A stretch of 64,000 bases of DNA from Paragonimus westermani (GCA_008508345.1 QNGE01000886.1:95014-159013), one strand, 5' to 3'; shown: positions 36,965 through 49,159, counted from the first letter of the stretch. A program made the numbers and translations. The notes: generated from the letters alone by a model not told the origin.

Positions 36965-37352
36965 GTACTTTCCAGTCAGCCTCTTCCGAAAATAAGCACT
37001 AAACTACAGTTTCGCCTCCATTACAACTCGTCAGTGGTGCATATCTATGCGACGGTCGCGATCTGAACTCCGGCCATTTCATCACGAGGCAACCGTGTTG
37101 ACCACTGTCCCATTCACCCCAGATTAGGCATGACCGAATCATCAAATCTGAATGCGCAACCATTCTCACTTGTGAGCAGTGATCAGGTTGCCCGATCGTC
37201 TCGAGAGGAGACACAGTAACTGTCCTGTTAACTCCAGTCGATAGCCCCGCGATTAAGACTTCCAAGACAGGTCGAGGTCACTGATCTCATTAAACCTGCA
37301 AGGCGATATTTTAGATTACTGCTCAACTCCTCGACTACTCATCAGTAATCTA
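36965..37352 (-). repeat. near full-length SINE, minus strand
   Basis: On the minus strand it has the leader beginning AATATCGCCTTGCAGG, then the CTCGAGACGATCGGGCAACC block. The tRNA-related region has a damaged A-box and a B-box-like GGAGTTCAGATC. The body ends near the GGCTGACTGGAAAGT block, so the 3' tail is lost. Beyond its 5' end, 37310-37352 forms a small palindrome (AGATTACTG against CAGTAATCT). An 88-codon open frame across it (36999-37265) is a property of the SINE sequence, not a gene. Confidence 0.75.
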
Positions 37353-37436
37353 AAAACATTATCGTGAGTTCAAAACTAATGGGTAGGTTTTCTGAGATAG
37401 TTCATACAGTGTTTTTAGTACACAGTTAAAGTGGCT

Positions 37437-37730
37437 TCACCATATCCCGAAAACGAGAACGTTTGATTCAACAAATGGACTGTGATCGGGCTCAACAGCA
37501 ACCTGATATGTATCGTATTCAAACTGGCAGACAATAATCCTATAGAAGTTCCAGTAATAGTTTGGGAATGTCGAAGAATGTTTGCTGTAAACATAGGAAC
37601 TATTGGATGATTCGTTGCGCTTGCAAGCCGAATTCAGGGCGTTAGATGTGCAGTTGATTTTCATGAAATAGTATTCACACTGATTACATAGATTGCCGGC
37701 AGAAGTGTAGATGCACATCCAACATGTCAT
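37437..37730 (-). CDS. weak exon candidate, Cys-rich unknown
   Basis: A 97-codon minus-strand frame. Its start is rich in paired cysteines (CWMC, then CNQC, then single Cys at NCT and ACK), with several N-x-S/T sites, a pattern found in extracellular domains. A donor-like GTGAAG follows near its end. No family was recognised and no clear acceptor lies upstream. Confidence 0.2.
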   Translation of the reverse strand: MTCWMCIYTSAGNLCNQCEYYFMKINCTSNALNSACKRNESSNSSYVYSKHSSTFPNYYWNFYRIIVCQFEYDTYQVAVEPDHSPFVESNVLVFGIW

Positions 37731-37739
37731 TGTTGGCAG

Positions 37740-40700
37740 TAAACCATTGTATATAGCGTAGACAGTACTTTGAGTACTATTGCTCGATTACAATAATTCA
37801 CAAAGATCAGCCCCTCCACAAGGAAACACACTAGTCCAGGAAATACTAGACACACGAAACTTGCTACAAGCATCTGTGTTTAAAGAACAAGCCTCCGCAA
37901 ACCATGCAGAAAATGTTATCAACTTAAGACGGGACCTACCTTCATATAATAACCATTACAAACTATAGCTCAGTTATATCCTGCTCGTTCGTAGAATGTT
38001 CATATAAACAGTCACAAACTTGCATGGCATTAGTTCTGGACTACTCTTTCACATTACCTCAGTAAACGTAAGTTACACCCACCGCTTATCGTGAAACAAA
38101 AACCTTGTTTCAAACAATGAAGAAGACAGCTAGGATCACCCACCCGGCATTGACTGTATACTAGAACCACACAAATTATAGTAAATAAAACATTAATACC
38201 TTGTATCTCGAGACTGGTGATGCTACCAACGTGTTGCTATTACTAAAATCACCAGTTTAACAATTCTTTACCCAACGAATGGAGGTGTCTGTCTGGAAGA
38301 ACCTTTTTCATGTTCCCGGCGTTCATTGGGCTATATATCTAGCATGATGGATTGTTGTTCAATATAGTATGCTGTTGAATACCGCTTGTCTGATCCATTT
38401 GGAATAGATAGCTGTATTATACTGATTTTGCGTCATCGTTCAGTGACAAACAATGGTTGATGTGTTCTTTGTATAAGAAGTCAACCATGAGATGTCCCTT
38501 CACTACTTTTGCATGTTTGAAACAGATAATTATCATATTAGCAATTAGGTTTAAATGAGGAAATGGTGCGTGTTCAATAAGGTTTCTGTTGAATTACTTC
38601 ACCTAACAGTTAACATCTAACCAGTAATTTCACAAAGGGTGTTGTGCGTGCGTTCATCACGGATGAAATAACGCATCAAAAGATTCACGCTTTACAAAAC
38701 ACAACATGCTCATTGTAGTGCAGCTAGAACGAATAGAGACCTAACTTCAGCAGAGCCCCTCCACCCTAGAGCAAAGTTTGAAGATTGACATATGAAAATG
38801 CTTGAGTGGATGGCGACAACAAGCTGCAAGCACTTTTTTATGGGCACTATAGATATGAATCGGTTTATCTATCAAAACCGGTGGACAAAGCTTCCATTTA
38901 ACTTGTCGGTGTGTGGACACCGATGTCAGGTTAAATATGACCGTCTAAGTCAAAATTTTATAAGGTACAGTGGCTGTCAAGTAACGTGAACTGAATTTCT
39001 TAGCAATGAGCATCCGAAACTACTCACAAAGTTCCATATACAATCAATTATCTGCATAACGGAAATATGTGTAAGGTGACCTTGATCTCTGACATCTCGT
39101 AATAAAACGTCATTTGCCTAGGTGTCCAACAAAAACTGTTGATGAACTTTGAATCAAACTTTGAGTTGATCAACGAAAGCATGAGGTAGTAATTTGAAAC
39201 CATCTGAAACAACTTCACATTTCCATAGAAAGGTAAAATATATCACTCTGAAACAGCCTAATTAACATATATTTGTTAAAACCAGTTATATATAACAAAA
39301 TCAGTAGCTGAAGTTATGCGGAATATGTTTGGACACAAAACTCAACTTGTGCACGTAAATAAATGAGGGTGACTTTTTTCCTAGGGATTTTCCAGAAGTA
39401 CCTAACGCAATAACCGCATTCAAACTAAACCGTCTTATGCACACATTCAACAGCTACGGATAAGATCTTGCATACGTGGTTAAATATCTCAACCAGTGCA
39501 ACGGAGGTTAGCTCAAAATAGGAAATTTCAGCCAAAATGCGTAATATATCCAAAGGGACTGTTCGGACAAATTCGATGGGAGAGGTACTGCTAATCATTT
39601 AACACTTTTCCAGCTCACCCGTGAACCAAACCATAAAATACCGCACCATATTCCGGCAAAATATTATCATCAATATCGACAAACAATTTTGTGTCATTTA
39701 GAGATTATGGACATGGGTGGTTTTTATAGCGAATGAATTACACGCAACACTGTTCTCAACGACACTTTCACGCCAATGTGTCGGTCAGAATTAGCTGGTC
39801 ACGTAGATAGCAGGTGATTTAATAACCGGATACGTGTCATTATTTAGTCGATGTTGCAATTGCCAGACAGCACTAATAGTGGTCTGCGCGTGAAATAATT
39901 GTCAGATGGCTAAGCGACTCCTAACTGATACTTCTTGTGGAATTCGATCGGATCACTTAGATAGAAAGCGATCAGTTTAAAATAACACAAGACTTTAGTG
40001 GTTAAACAAGTAAACCAACAATAGGACTGTTAATTGGTTACTTTTTTGCTAATCGAGAAGGCCACGAAGCATTCTGCAGAACAAACAAATATTAACACTA
40101 AATTCCAACGCGGACTGAAATGTACCCGAACTCAGAGCAAATTCCAAACTTAGCGATTCCATCGAACAGTTTTATGTGACTGACAAGAAAATTCGTGAAT
40201 GTGGCGGCAGTTAATATGGGTGTATCATAAACATTTTGTTCATTTGTGCGATCTCATAAAACACGCTTTAGAGGAGACAGGATGTACGAAGATAGGATTA
40301 GTGTGATTTTAGTGAAGTGAAAGTGTGCTGCTGTCAAGAAAGTAGCGTCCACCTGTTACATGAGAGACGTTTACAGCGTTTTTAGTGAACGAGCTTATCA
40401 CAATAGATGACATTACGTTTTCCATGCATGTGGGGCAAGACTTTATGACAACCTTCTTTTCTTCATAACCTCCAACTTATGTAGGTTTTTGGCAGGAAAA
40501 CGCTCCAGTATATACAATGCACACTAAGACTGCATGGCTATTTCTAGAAATAATGGTAGGCCATCTCTGCTCGGTCAAATAAAGCAATTTTTGGACTGAT
40601 ATTAGTGCCAAAATTATTGATTCCGAACAGGTAACGATACTAAGGAATACTTAAGTGAACTTTACTCTTGAAAATGATTTGGAATAGGCGATTGTTAGTT

Positions 40701-41645
40701 AACAGTTGGATACTGAGGACGGGAGAAAATTTGGTCTGCTTACCAGTTTGAATGAAACACGGAGAAAAGACAAAGTTCGAGAGTTTAATTCGTTTCATAC
40801 ACTCCTTTTGGTCGTAAACATGCAACATTTAAGAATAAATAAACGAAGGGCTAACTGAAAACATAGGACTAATTTTTCACTTCAGGTAGTTTGACGTTTA
40901 GCCAACTCGTGCTCTGATGAGGACAGTATGAGAGCGACGAACTGGTCGAAAAGTTATGCGAATTCGGCTCCGAAGTGCGTTCTTTCGGAATAGCAAGGAA
41001 ACACAGCCGAAGCAGTTTCATCATTCCGTGTGGTCATAACCTGTAACCGAGTGGTACTTCCCAAGTTTATTGAGGCCGGATTAATTGGTCATCGCATACC
41101 TCCACTGCGTACTGAAAAAGCTTTAAAAATTACATAACGCTTCTTTTGACTTATCCAACCAGCATCAAGTTAGCGTTAGAAAGTCGCGGGTAATTGTTCA
41201 TCTCATGAACTCCATGTTCTCTCTGTTTTATTCGAATAACATATCTGTTATTTCACCGCCATTGAGACCAGCATTGAAAACTTGAGGGTCAATGTTTGTG
41301 GTGGTTTCATTCGGTCAGGCAGCAGTAGGTGTGATTTTCATCTCGTCAAACCTCATAAGTTAGGTATAACTAGTACGACTACAATACGATTATAGTACGA
41401 CCAGATAGTACATATTCCAAAAAATTCCATTTGCGATTTTCTGCAAGTAAAATATTTCGGGTAAAGTGTTTGTGAATGTTATCAGAGCAATTCAGAAGCT
41501 GCCTGCAACGCTATTTACGAAAAGCTTTCTATATATTCTGGAATTTTTTAATGGCCCTCTGGTGTAGTCACAGAAATACCACAATAAAATTAAAAATTAG
41601 TTATTCGTGAATATTGTTTTTCCTCACTTGTGACCTGTAAACATT
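37740..41645. other. non-coding stretch
   Basis: No family, RNA gene or repeat copy was recognised. Open frames are at or below about 65 codons. Confidence 0.35.
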
Positions 41646-41651
41646 CTAGAC

Positions 41652-42007
41652 CAATGAAATTGTTTCCTTCTGCATCATTTTACTGGATGGTCCTGACAAG
41701 ATTTTGGCATAAACTCTTAACTTTGCTCGTGAAGAGAGTGCAATACAGCGTTACGTTCGCGAACCACAAAGTCCTTTATCGTGGTACTCCCTACTTATTC
41801 GTTATCGGTTGCTTTACAGCGGGGAGTGTCTACCGACAATTTGGCTATCGTCAGGTGTTTCATGCAATTAACACGACACCAACGGTCGCAGCCAATGAAT
41901 ATCCACTAAGAGGCATATCTACCACCCAAACAACTTTCCTGGAACGCTTTGTTAACTGGCACAGAATTCTACCTTGCTTGGTTCTTTATTGCCGACTTTG
42001 GTTTTGA
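41652..42007 (+). CDS. weak exon candidate, unknown product
   Basis: A pyrimidine-containing acceptor-like stretch (TTTTTCCTCACTTG to CATTCTAG) ends at about 41651. The frame then stays open for about 118 codons to a stop at 42007. Donor-like CGTCAG/GTGTTT lies at about 41850. The translation has a mixed hydrophobic/basic character (KRVQYSVTFANHKVLYRGTP). No family was recognised. Confidence 0.18.
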
Positions 42008-42009
42008 GT

Positions 42010-43805
42010 AAAATAGTTAACTAAATTCATCCAAGCCCATACTCATGATTCAGTTCATGTGTGCTGATCTGTGGTCAACCCTTTGATTTCCATTTAGTAC
42101 TGGCGACTTTGGTGACTTTGCAAAGGCAAAAGTCGTCACAAAAAGAGCGCCTTTGTCGTTCGTCCAGAGTATCATGGCAGGGTGGGGCAACTGCATACAC
42201 ATCTAACAATATCACTCCCTCAGTCACCAAGTAGGCAGTGCTCCGGTGTTTTTTATTCATAAACGGATGAGCGCAGCAACGTATGCCTGTTACTGATAAA
42301 CATTCGAGGTGATAAAAGGAAATTACTGTTATAAGTACACTTCCTTTTCAGCCACTACGTTCTGAACTTCATGGTCACTTAGTTAATTGACCTCAGATGC
42401 TAATATTCTGCCTAGCTCACGGTTACCGGAACACATTGGGGCGGTAAATCTCAGTGAGGTAGCTCAGTCTGAACGTACAGTCTGGTACTGATGAATACAA
42501 CTATTACTCCGACTATGTACAGCACAGCTCTTATCTCCCGTGTCTAACCCATCGCATCCCTACAATCTTTGCCGTTCGGGATCTTTTACCAGTGATTCCA
42601 AAATATGATGTACCACGCCGCATATGCACGGTAACAGTTAAATTTACTATTGAGCAGAGGCTGTGATGAACACTTGTTGAACGGCGCATAAATTCAATCA
42701 CACTGAACGCTATATGATCAGGGTCACACAAGTATGATGTATGTTAAACCCGACTACATAGAGCTGTTTCAACTTATTTAGTGTATGCTTTCTGACAGAA
42801 TGGTCAATGGGGGCGTAGAAGCCACCCGGATAAACAAGTAAGGTTTTCTAGTCAAACGTTGTACACTCTGTTCCTGTGTGTGACCCTAACAAGTCACGGC
42901 CGATAGCTCATATTCATCTGCGGGTGTACACCGACTTTGTGGATAAAGCAGCCTATCGAATCTCTAACTTTTCAGTCTATACCATTAAGAAGGACAAAGA
43001 AAACTGATTATCGTCTGCCACGGAAATTAATACACATGTGACTGATTTTTTGAGTGCCTATGGACTGCTTATTTTATGGAGCAGTATATTTTCCCATCGT
43101 TTAAAGATGGGTTTCAGCTAGCAAATTTAAGCTAACATTCAATATATATTACTCGACGGTGGGGTTAACAAAGCTCCGACTAGGATACTGTGGTAAGGAA
43201 TTTGTCGTTACGGAACATCGGATAGTTGCAGCGCACAGTAGCTGTAACTTAATCATCCAACTGTGGTGAGCGTTTAGGATTGTGGAAAGGAACTCAGCAG
43301 ATGAATTTTCTGAGTAAATTGCTTCAGGTTATGAAGCTAAATGTGATAAAAGACTAGGAGATTGGGGTTTGATATATGTCGTGTCAATCTTCAGGTCGGC
43401 AACGACTGGCCTTCCAACTTTCAAGTTCTTTGTTTGCCAAAGTTCAAATGTCGTTTACGTGCACAGCACTGGGTCTGCCACTTGCTGGACGGTATCAGTT
43501 GTCACCTGAAAGAAGTGAGCAATTACAAAAGAAAATAAGCGGTGAGTTTTAGTAAGTGAATACCTGTGTCTGACGTTCATAGTGTCTACTGGTACTTGCT
43601 AATAGCTTTATGATGTTTCATCCAGCGTGCCAGGAACCACTGTAAGCTTCCACAAACCAGGAGAGGGATTTATGAAACTTGACAAAATATAATTACAATC
43701 TATCCCCTGTTTTAATCCTCTGTTTGGTTTCATTGTCTCGTGACCCAAAACGTTGTCTACAGGAGTTATTACATTCGTACAGCAAAGGTCACTCCAAGTG
43801 GAGAC
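42010..43805. other. non-coding stretch
   Basis: Nothing was recognised beyond chance-length frames. Confidence 0.35.
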
Positions 43806-43809
43806 TATT

Positions 43810-44112
43810 TCATCCGGTTTCTTTGTATAGATTTTGCTCGAGGGAGTTCACCTGTAGAGTCCTGACCCGAATTTCATCGGTTGGATTTATTTTATAGTGT
43901 ACTGGCATAGTTACAGGGCTAACTTTTGAACCAGATGAACGTGAATTAGTCACACCTGGATTATGCCACTCAATATAAGAAACTGACCGGACTAACCTGT
44001 TAATCTTAACCAACAAGGAGATATCCTCCAAACGCTTCAATTTTTTCTGAAATACTCTTCTAATAGACAGTAAACTTTCCCAGGTGATTGTGAACTCAGG
44101 TTTACTACACAA
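43810..44112 (-). CDS. weak exon candidate, unknown product
   Basis: A minus-strand frame of 100 codons. Inside it the segment KKLKRLEDISLLVKINRLVR is bounded by an acceptor-like GAGTATTTCAG, with a donor-like CCAG/GTGTGA after EWHNP. A small internal exon of about 100 bases could be read between them. No family was recognised. Confidence 0.18.
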   Translation of the reverse strand: MCSKPEFTITWESLLSIRRVFQKKLKRLEDISLLVKINRLVRSVSYIEWHNPGVTNSRSSGSKVSPVTMPVHYKINPTDEIRVRTLQVNSLEQNLYKETG

Positions 44113-44114
44113 AA

Positions 44115-45230
44115 TCCAAACAGGTGCGTTGCTTTTTCAACAATGCTGACTTTTAATTCGATGAAAATTTCCCACCCAGTAGAATAGCGACAGTGAGAGC
44201 TCCACTTTGCCCCCCCCCAGTTTTCTTATTGCTTCACAACAAAGTTTTAGCACGGTCAATGTTCCGAGTCAACTAAGCGATGCGAAGTTAGTGGATGCTA
44301 TGGAGATGTGTGCAGCATATTAGCTAAAATCCTCAACGACCTGCAACAAAGTTCTTTGCAGTTCTTAGTAACAGCTCACTGGCGTCTCCAAAATACATGC
44401 AGTTTTTAAGTGTCCAAATATTTGGTCTTCCATCTGGTTTCATCAAAAATTGAAATATATCACGATGTCACATAGGGTGGCCAATATACAAGTGTGAGTA
44501 GTTTTTGTCCATTGAACACAAAGTAGGTGTCATGTGTTGCTTAACAAAATGCACAACTTGCAAGTGCAAATCACAAAGTTGTTTATGTATAACCTATCAT
44601 GTTTAACACAGAGACCTCTTCCAACCACATGCACCAATTGCAGTTTGGACAATATCCAAGAGACTGGTGGCAGTAGACCATACGTAGCATCTACATGAAA
44701 AAAGACCATCAATGTATTTGAATCACGTGTTGCAGCGGGGCGACAGCATGTGCGAACAAAAAACTTAGGTGAACTTAGTACACCAGTTTAGGACATTCTC
44801 TCATGGAACTTACAGAGGAATGAAAGGAGAACTCTAAATAATAATCGTATGGAAAGGTCAGCCAGCTCAGCCATCAGAACAAGCTAGACCAACTTGTGAT
44901 CGGGAGGATGAAACTGTCAGTTCTGCTTGCAGTGCATTGTGTTTTGCTGGTTCGCTGAATTTTTTTGCTGAGTGCCTTCCTGTATTTCGCGATCATCGCC
45001 TTGATTTTCCTCAAGTGAATTAATTAGCCCGTTCTAATGAACGAGACCACGGGTTAAAGTGATATTAGAGCGACCACAATAAATCAGAAGGTCACATGTA
45101 ACTATTTCCCAGTTAACTTGGTGGAGTAGGAAACAGACGTGTTTGCCCCCCTTCAATTTTTCATCATTATCTTTTTCCTACCGACTAAACCTTGTTTGAA
45201 ATCGTGTTACGCGAACAAAATATGGCGCAT
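44115..45230. other. non-coding stretch
   Basis: It contains a run of nine C at 44210-44218. Nothing else was recognised. Confidence 0.35.
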
Positions 45231-45233
45231 AAC

Positions 45234-45245
45234 AGTTTCGTAACA
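45234..45245. repeat. target-site duplication of element C, left
   Basis: The 12 bases AGTTTCGTAACA here recur exactly, in the same orientation, at 46613-46624. The two copies sit immediately outside the inverted arms of element C. Confidence 0.75.
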
Positions 45246-45381
45246 TGAAAAACAACGTGTAGCGAACTAGCTCGTTTTCAGTGATTCATCATCAAGCTAA
45301 ATACATCATATTTATATCACACATTTCACGGGAGAATCGTTAGGGGAGTAAACGGGGATACATGTGGTTAATGAAGTCAAT
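45246..45381. repeat. left inverted arm of element C
   Basis: Reverse complement of 46455-46592. In this arm the hammerhead-like core carries one change (TTGATGA instead of CTGATGA when read on the minus strand). Confidence 0.8.
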
Positions 45382-45419
45382 CAGTTCATTGTCACACTGC
45401 AATCAAGTACCCACTTAAA

Positions 45420-46473
45420 CAGTGGGTCTTGACAGGCTAACCAGGTTGGGGGTTGGCCAGGGCAAATCCAGAGCCTGAACAAAACGTTTTTGGGCGCACA
45501 GGGGTGGGTTATACATTCGGATCCCAATAGCCTCCGCTCTAGACAGAATCCTACTCCTCACCGCTCTCGGCCGGACGGCCTTAACTCAGTAGATTGGACG
45601 AAATGCGTCCTTTACGTTGACAGCGTGATTTGAATCCACCAGGTGTGATAGTATGGCGCTGCAGACAGACTTTGTTATACCACTGTTGAGCCAAGTTGGA
45701 TGATGTTCCCGGATCCGTTCCGATAAGCGTCTAGTAGTGCGACCAACATAACTGGTCCCACAGGAACATGTAAATGAATATACACAAAACGAGGCTGCAG
45801 AAATAGGCACTTTATCTTTAAGGCGTGGGCAAAAAACCGGATTCGACGTAAAGTGGACTCGCAATTTAGCGGCGTAGAATGTTCGGTTGACTGCGCTTGT
45901 GAGCCTACGTGTAATAGTTTCGGCTAAAGTGTCGCCTTTGAATGGTAATCCGATATGCACAGCTTTCTTTTCTACAGAGTGCAACCGGTCTTTTACCCCC
46001 CGCTGTTGCATGGCCCTATCTATGAACATTTCCGGGTATCCATTCTGTATGAATATTGCGCGTATGAATGCTAATTCTTGCGCAATTGTGTCCTTCGTGC
46101 AAATCCTTAGGGTTCTTCCCGTCAAACAGTTGATCAGATTTCTTTTTGAGGCAAGTGGTACGAAACTAGTGAAATGAATATACTGATCAGTTCAAGTATT
46201 CTTTCTATGTATCGCCCGCTGAATTGAGCCATCAGCACGGTGACGTAAACGTACATCCGGAAAGCGTAATTGGCTGTTCATTTCGGTCTCCAACAAAAAT
46301 TGTAAATTTTGATGCGCGGTGTTGAATGTTGCCAAGATGTCAGTTAGGTCAACGTTATTATCGAGTACGCAAAGAATGTCGTCAACATACCTCTTATAAA
46401 AATTGCATTGGCAAATTGCTAGACTCAACTGTTCATTTTCTAATTTCACCATGGTTGACCTCATTAACCACAT
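45420..46473 (-). pseudogene. Penelope-like RT (C-terminal part) plus GIY-YIG endonuclease
   Basis: A single reading frame from 46473 down to about 45420 is interrupted only by two TGA codons. One is at about 46190, where the family usually has Trp in a 'KxTWxGQY' block. The other is at about 45586, after FRPIY, where Arg is expected. RT palm motif: FYKRYVDDILCVLD with intact Y-V-D-D at 46378-46389. Then come RFPDVRLRHRADGSIQRAIH, the linker (NGYPEMFIDRAMQQRGVK; ITRRLTSAVNRTFYAAKLRV) and the GIY-YIG core (VYSFTCSCGTSYVGRTTRRL). The C-terminus has SRAEAIGIRMYNPPLCAQKR, then ALDLPWP. The upstream RT fingers are missing. In this family the protein copies RNA at the target and GIY-YIG nicks DNA. 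This copy cannot be complete. Confidence 0.85.
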
Positions 46474-46592
46474 GTCTCCCCGTTTACTCCCCTAACGATT
46501 CTCCCGTGAAATGTGTGATATAAATGTGATGTATTTAGCCTGATGATGAATCACTGAAAACGAGCTTGTTCGCTACACATTGTTTTTTATGA
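46455..46592. repeat. right inverted arm of element C
   Basis: Pairs with 45246-45381. The inner end overlaps the start of the remaining coding frame (ATG TGG TTA ATG AGG read on the minus strand). The outer part carries the hammerhead-like sequence at 46536-46575. Confidence 0.8.
46536..46575 (+). ncRNA. hammerhead-ribozyme-like motif in element C arm
   Basis: TAGC (46536-46539) can pair with GCTA (46572-46575) as stem I. The core CTGATGA is at 46540-46546 and GAA at 46556-46558. AACG (46559-46562) pairs with TGTT (46567-46570) around an AGCT loop as stem III, and C at 46571 sits at the cleavage position. Stem II (46547-46555) is weak, so present activity is doubtful. Type I hammerheads with very short stem III in Penelope-like terminal repeats are known. 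The assignment here is from eye reading of the pairing. Confidence 0.45.
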
Positions 46593-46612
46593 CTACGCGG
46601 GGAATTTTTACG

Positions 46613-46624
46613 AGTTTCGTAACA
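46613..46624. repeat. target-site duplication of element C, right
   Basis: Exact copy of 45234-45245. Confidence 0.75.
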
Positions 46625-46629
46625 GTGAG

Positions 46630-47695
46630 ATAAATTTTGTTACATTGTTAACAGTTTAACTTGACAGCTCTAGAACTCAAGTTCGGGTTCACGGGATGCC
46701 CTACAGTGACTATCCAAAATTTTCAGGGGAAACGAAAAACTCATCACAACCATCTGCTTACTCATCATAAGAAGACATTTGCAGTTTAAGATGGTGTTCA
46801 AAAGGCATTGGTTTTTTCTATCTCAGTCATCTATTGCGGAAAGAAAGTACTTTTCAAGCACTCCACGAGAACTTCCATTAACTGGTTTATAAAGTTTGAG
46901 AAATATTTAACTGTAATGTATTCTGTAACCAAACCGAACTTCTCCCCTTAGTTGCTAAAGGATATTCAACACGAATTGTTGATTTGAGGTAACTTTTCAT
47001 GTTCAAGCATATTTCAAACAGCACTTCATGTCGCGACTAACTTTATCACGTTTAAAGTGTGCAGAGAACACAGACTGGAAGTTGAATTTGAAATTGCCTG
47101 GAAAACACTTTTTAAATTCTACGAATCAAGACAAAACATGAGCCGTAATTATGTTTGAGCTAGTACATTTAATAGAACAAACTAGCACACCCTGGCAACC
47201 CAAAAACAAGGTGTAGGTTAAATTGCCCGCGTTACAGAAACTAACAGCTCACTTCAGCGTTAAGCGTGTTAGCCAGTTTTTTTTTATTGAAACACGATTA
47301 CTTCCTGGCTGTCTGAGTTAACGAAATTTTCATAGCGAACGAAATTGTTTTGGAGTCTCAAACCAGTTTTCAAATCTTTGCTGAACTGTGTTTTCTTTTC
47401 GGATAAGTCCAACAACTCATTTTCCTTCAACTTCATCGTATCTTACAGTAAGTGAAAAACTTTGCCAGTTTTATACGATGTCAAGCGTTTATTAAGTGAA
47501 CCCAGCACCAAAAATCATGACACTGAGCGGTTATCTTCGGGTTGTAGCATTTGGGCATTTATTCCCAAACTGTCTTATTTTTCCCCATATATAGCAAACC
47601 AGTCAGTGTGTAGCAGCACGTTCCTTTCTTTCTGTCCGTCAGTAGTGTTTTTCGGTTTCTGATAAAAAGACTGAAAACAGTACAACTTTAGGGAC
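46630..47695. other. non-coding stretch
   Basis: No family was recognised. Confidence 0.35.
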
Positions 47696-47699
47696 AATT

Positions 47700-47765
47700 T
47701 ATATTACTTTACGCTTCAACTACCTCGGGTGACCTTTCTCAGGAATTTTTTAATCGAAATCCGGT
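47700..47765 (+). repeat. Penelope-like terminal-repeat fragment
   Basis: The blocks GCTTCAACTACCTCGGGTGA and CCTTTCTCAGGAATT match the arm family at 26292-26325 and 33440-33475. This is a third, more diverged copy. Confidence 0.5.
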
Positions 47766-47769
47766 TTTA

Positions 47770-49155
47770 GTGTCTTCATTAGCTTCTCTACATATTTTAA
47801 CAAGAAACCTAGGCCGATTTAACATGGATATGACCAACGATCGAAGATATGATATTGCCCGTTTTCTGTTTTAACTCTGATTATTACAGTGATACACAAT
47901 GTGACCATTAGACATCTGATACCAGGGCTAGGCCTCGGCTTGGGAATATTAATAATGATTCATGTGACGAACGCGTGCTGAAGCTATAAAAAAACGGTGA
48001 CCTTGAAGTTAGCCTAACCAAATTGGAAAACCCAACCCACCATTCCTATTGCAATCATGTGCTTCCCATTTTCCTTCTGAAATTGACAAATTTTAAATGA
48101 GCTTAGCTACGGTCTGTTGCTTATACACAAGATACCTAAAGGTTTGCTTCCGAAAAACCACATAAACCAATGTTGAGATCATGCACGTTTTAATCGAGAT
48201 AAGTCCGCTATTTTACATCCTGCCATTTTCATATGATCCTTTTGTTTCGAAGTTGCACGTTTGTGGTTGAAGAGCTTGCATTAAATAACATCACCATAGT
48301 TTCTCTGTTCTCAGTTTGATTGTTAAAATGCGTGGAGATAAATTTATACAACACACCTGTCTAAATGTCGATGTGCTACGACTGATCGTTTAATTCGTTG
48401 TACCAAACACTCTTTTCAATTCGGACATATTGTCTGCGTCTATAGTCTAGGGAAATCGTTATCCTGTACTGCAAGAAGACAAGTCTTAAAATAAAGAATA
48501 GAGTTTGTAGGGAGGCGTCTGTGGAGTGTCCTAATTGACGCTGTGTATGCGGCCAGATTTGTTTGTCATCGAAAAAGCTGAGTGACTCAAACGTAACCAT
48601 TAATGACAGGTCCTCCGCAACGATGCTGATTTATTCGAAAAAAGTCAATAGTAGCATGTAAGGTGTCTTGCGCAGTGACATATCGTTCGAATCTGATGGG
48701 TTACTTTTGCAAAATTAACGTACACTTTATATATAGTGCGGAGCGAACAGCTAGGCGAAATCAATCTAGTCTTGTCTGAGACAGTCAATCGGGTAGCCAA
48801 AGCGGAAGCAACAAGATGCAACTGGAGCGTACTTATTATTAAGAAACATGAATTTTATGCAACATAATATAATTACTGTGAGTCAAATTGGCACTAGAAG
48901 TCCAACAGGAGAGAGAGGCTGAAAAATCTGTAAGTATTGAATAGAAGAGGTGAAAAGTGTTTGGAAAATCCATACAAAACAAACCAGAGCTAAAAGAATG
49001 CACGTCAATTTACATCGATTAAAAGATAACGCACTATGGATTAAGGAAGGACACGGGTGGTCCAACAATTGTTAAATCGTAGGAAAAAATAAGTCGGCTT
49101 GAAAATTCGAGTTTGGAGTGAGTGCGAAAGCATGATAAAATCAACGAATATCAGT
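47770..49155. other. non-coding stretch
   Basis: Weak similarity to the sequence following 33490 continues for about 80 bases after 47765. No gene was recognised. Confidence 0.3.
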
Positions 49156-49159
49156 GGAA

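Larger units (their letters stand above)
45246..46612 (-). mobile_element. Penelope-like retroelement C, least decayed, inverted arms and TSD
   Basis: The element is about 1.37 kb. Inverted arms at about 45246-45381 and 46455-46592 are about 93% alike by eye (shared blocks include GTGTAGCGAAC and CGTTAGGGGAGTAAACGGG). Between them lies the 3' part of a Penelope-like ORF on the minus strand: the end of RT, the linker and the GIY-YIG endonuclease. A 12-bp target-site duplication flanks it. The 5' half of the ORF is absent, yet a full arm sits at that end. The structure therefore looks like an insertion product that acquired its arm on a truncated body, not later erosion. Confidence 0.85.

Noticed and set aside
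36999..37265. 88-codon minus-strand open frame
   Set aside because: It lies entirely within a SINE copy and shows no protein motif.
45887..46177. 96-codon plus-strand open frame
   Set aside because: It is the antisense of the Penelope-like linker/endonuclease frame of element C.
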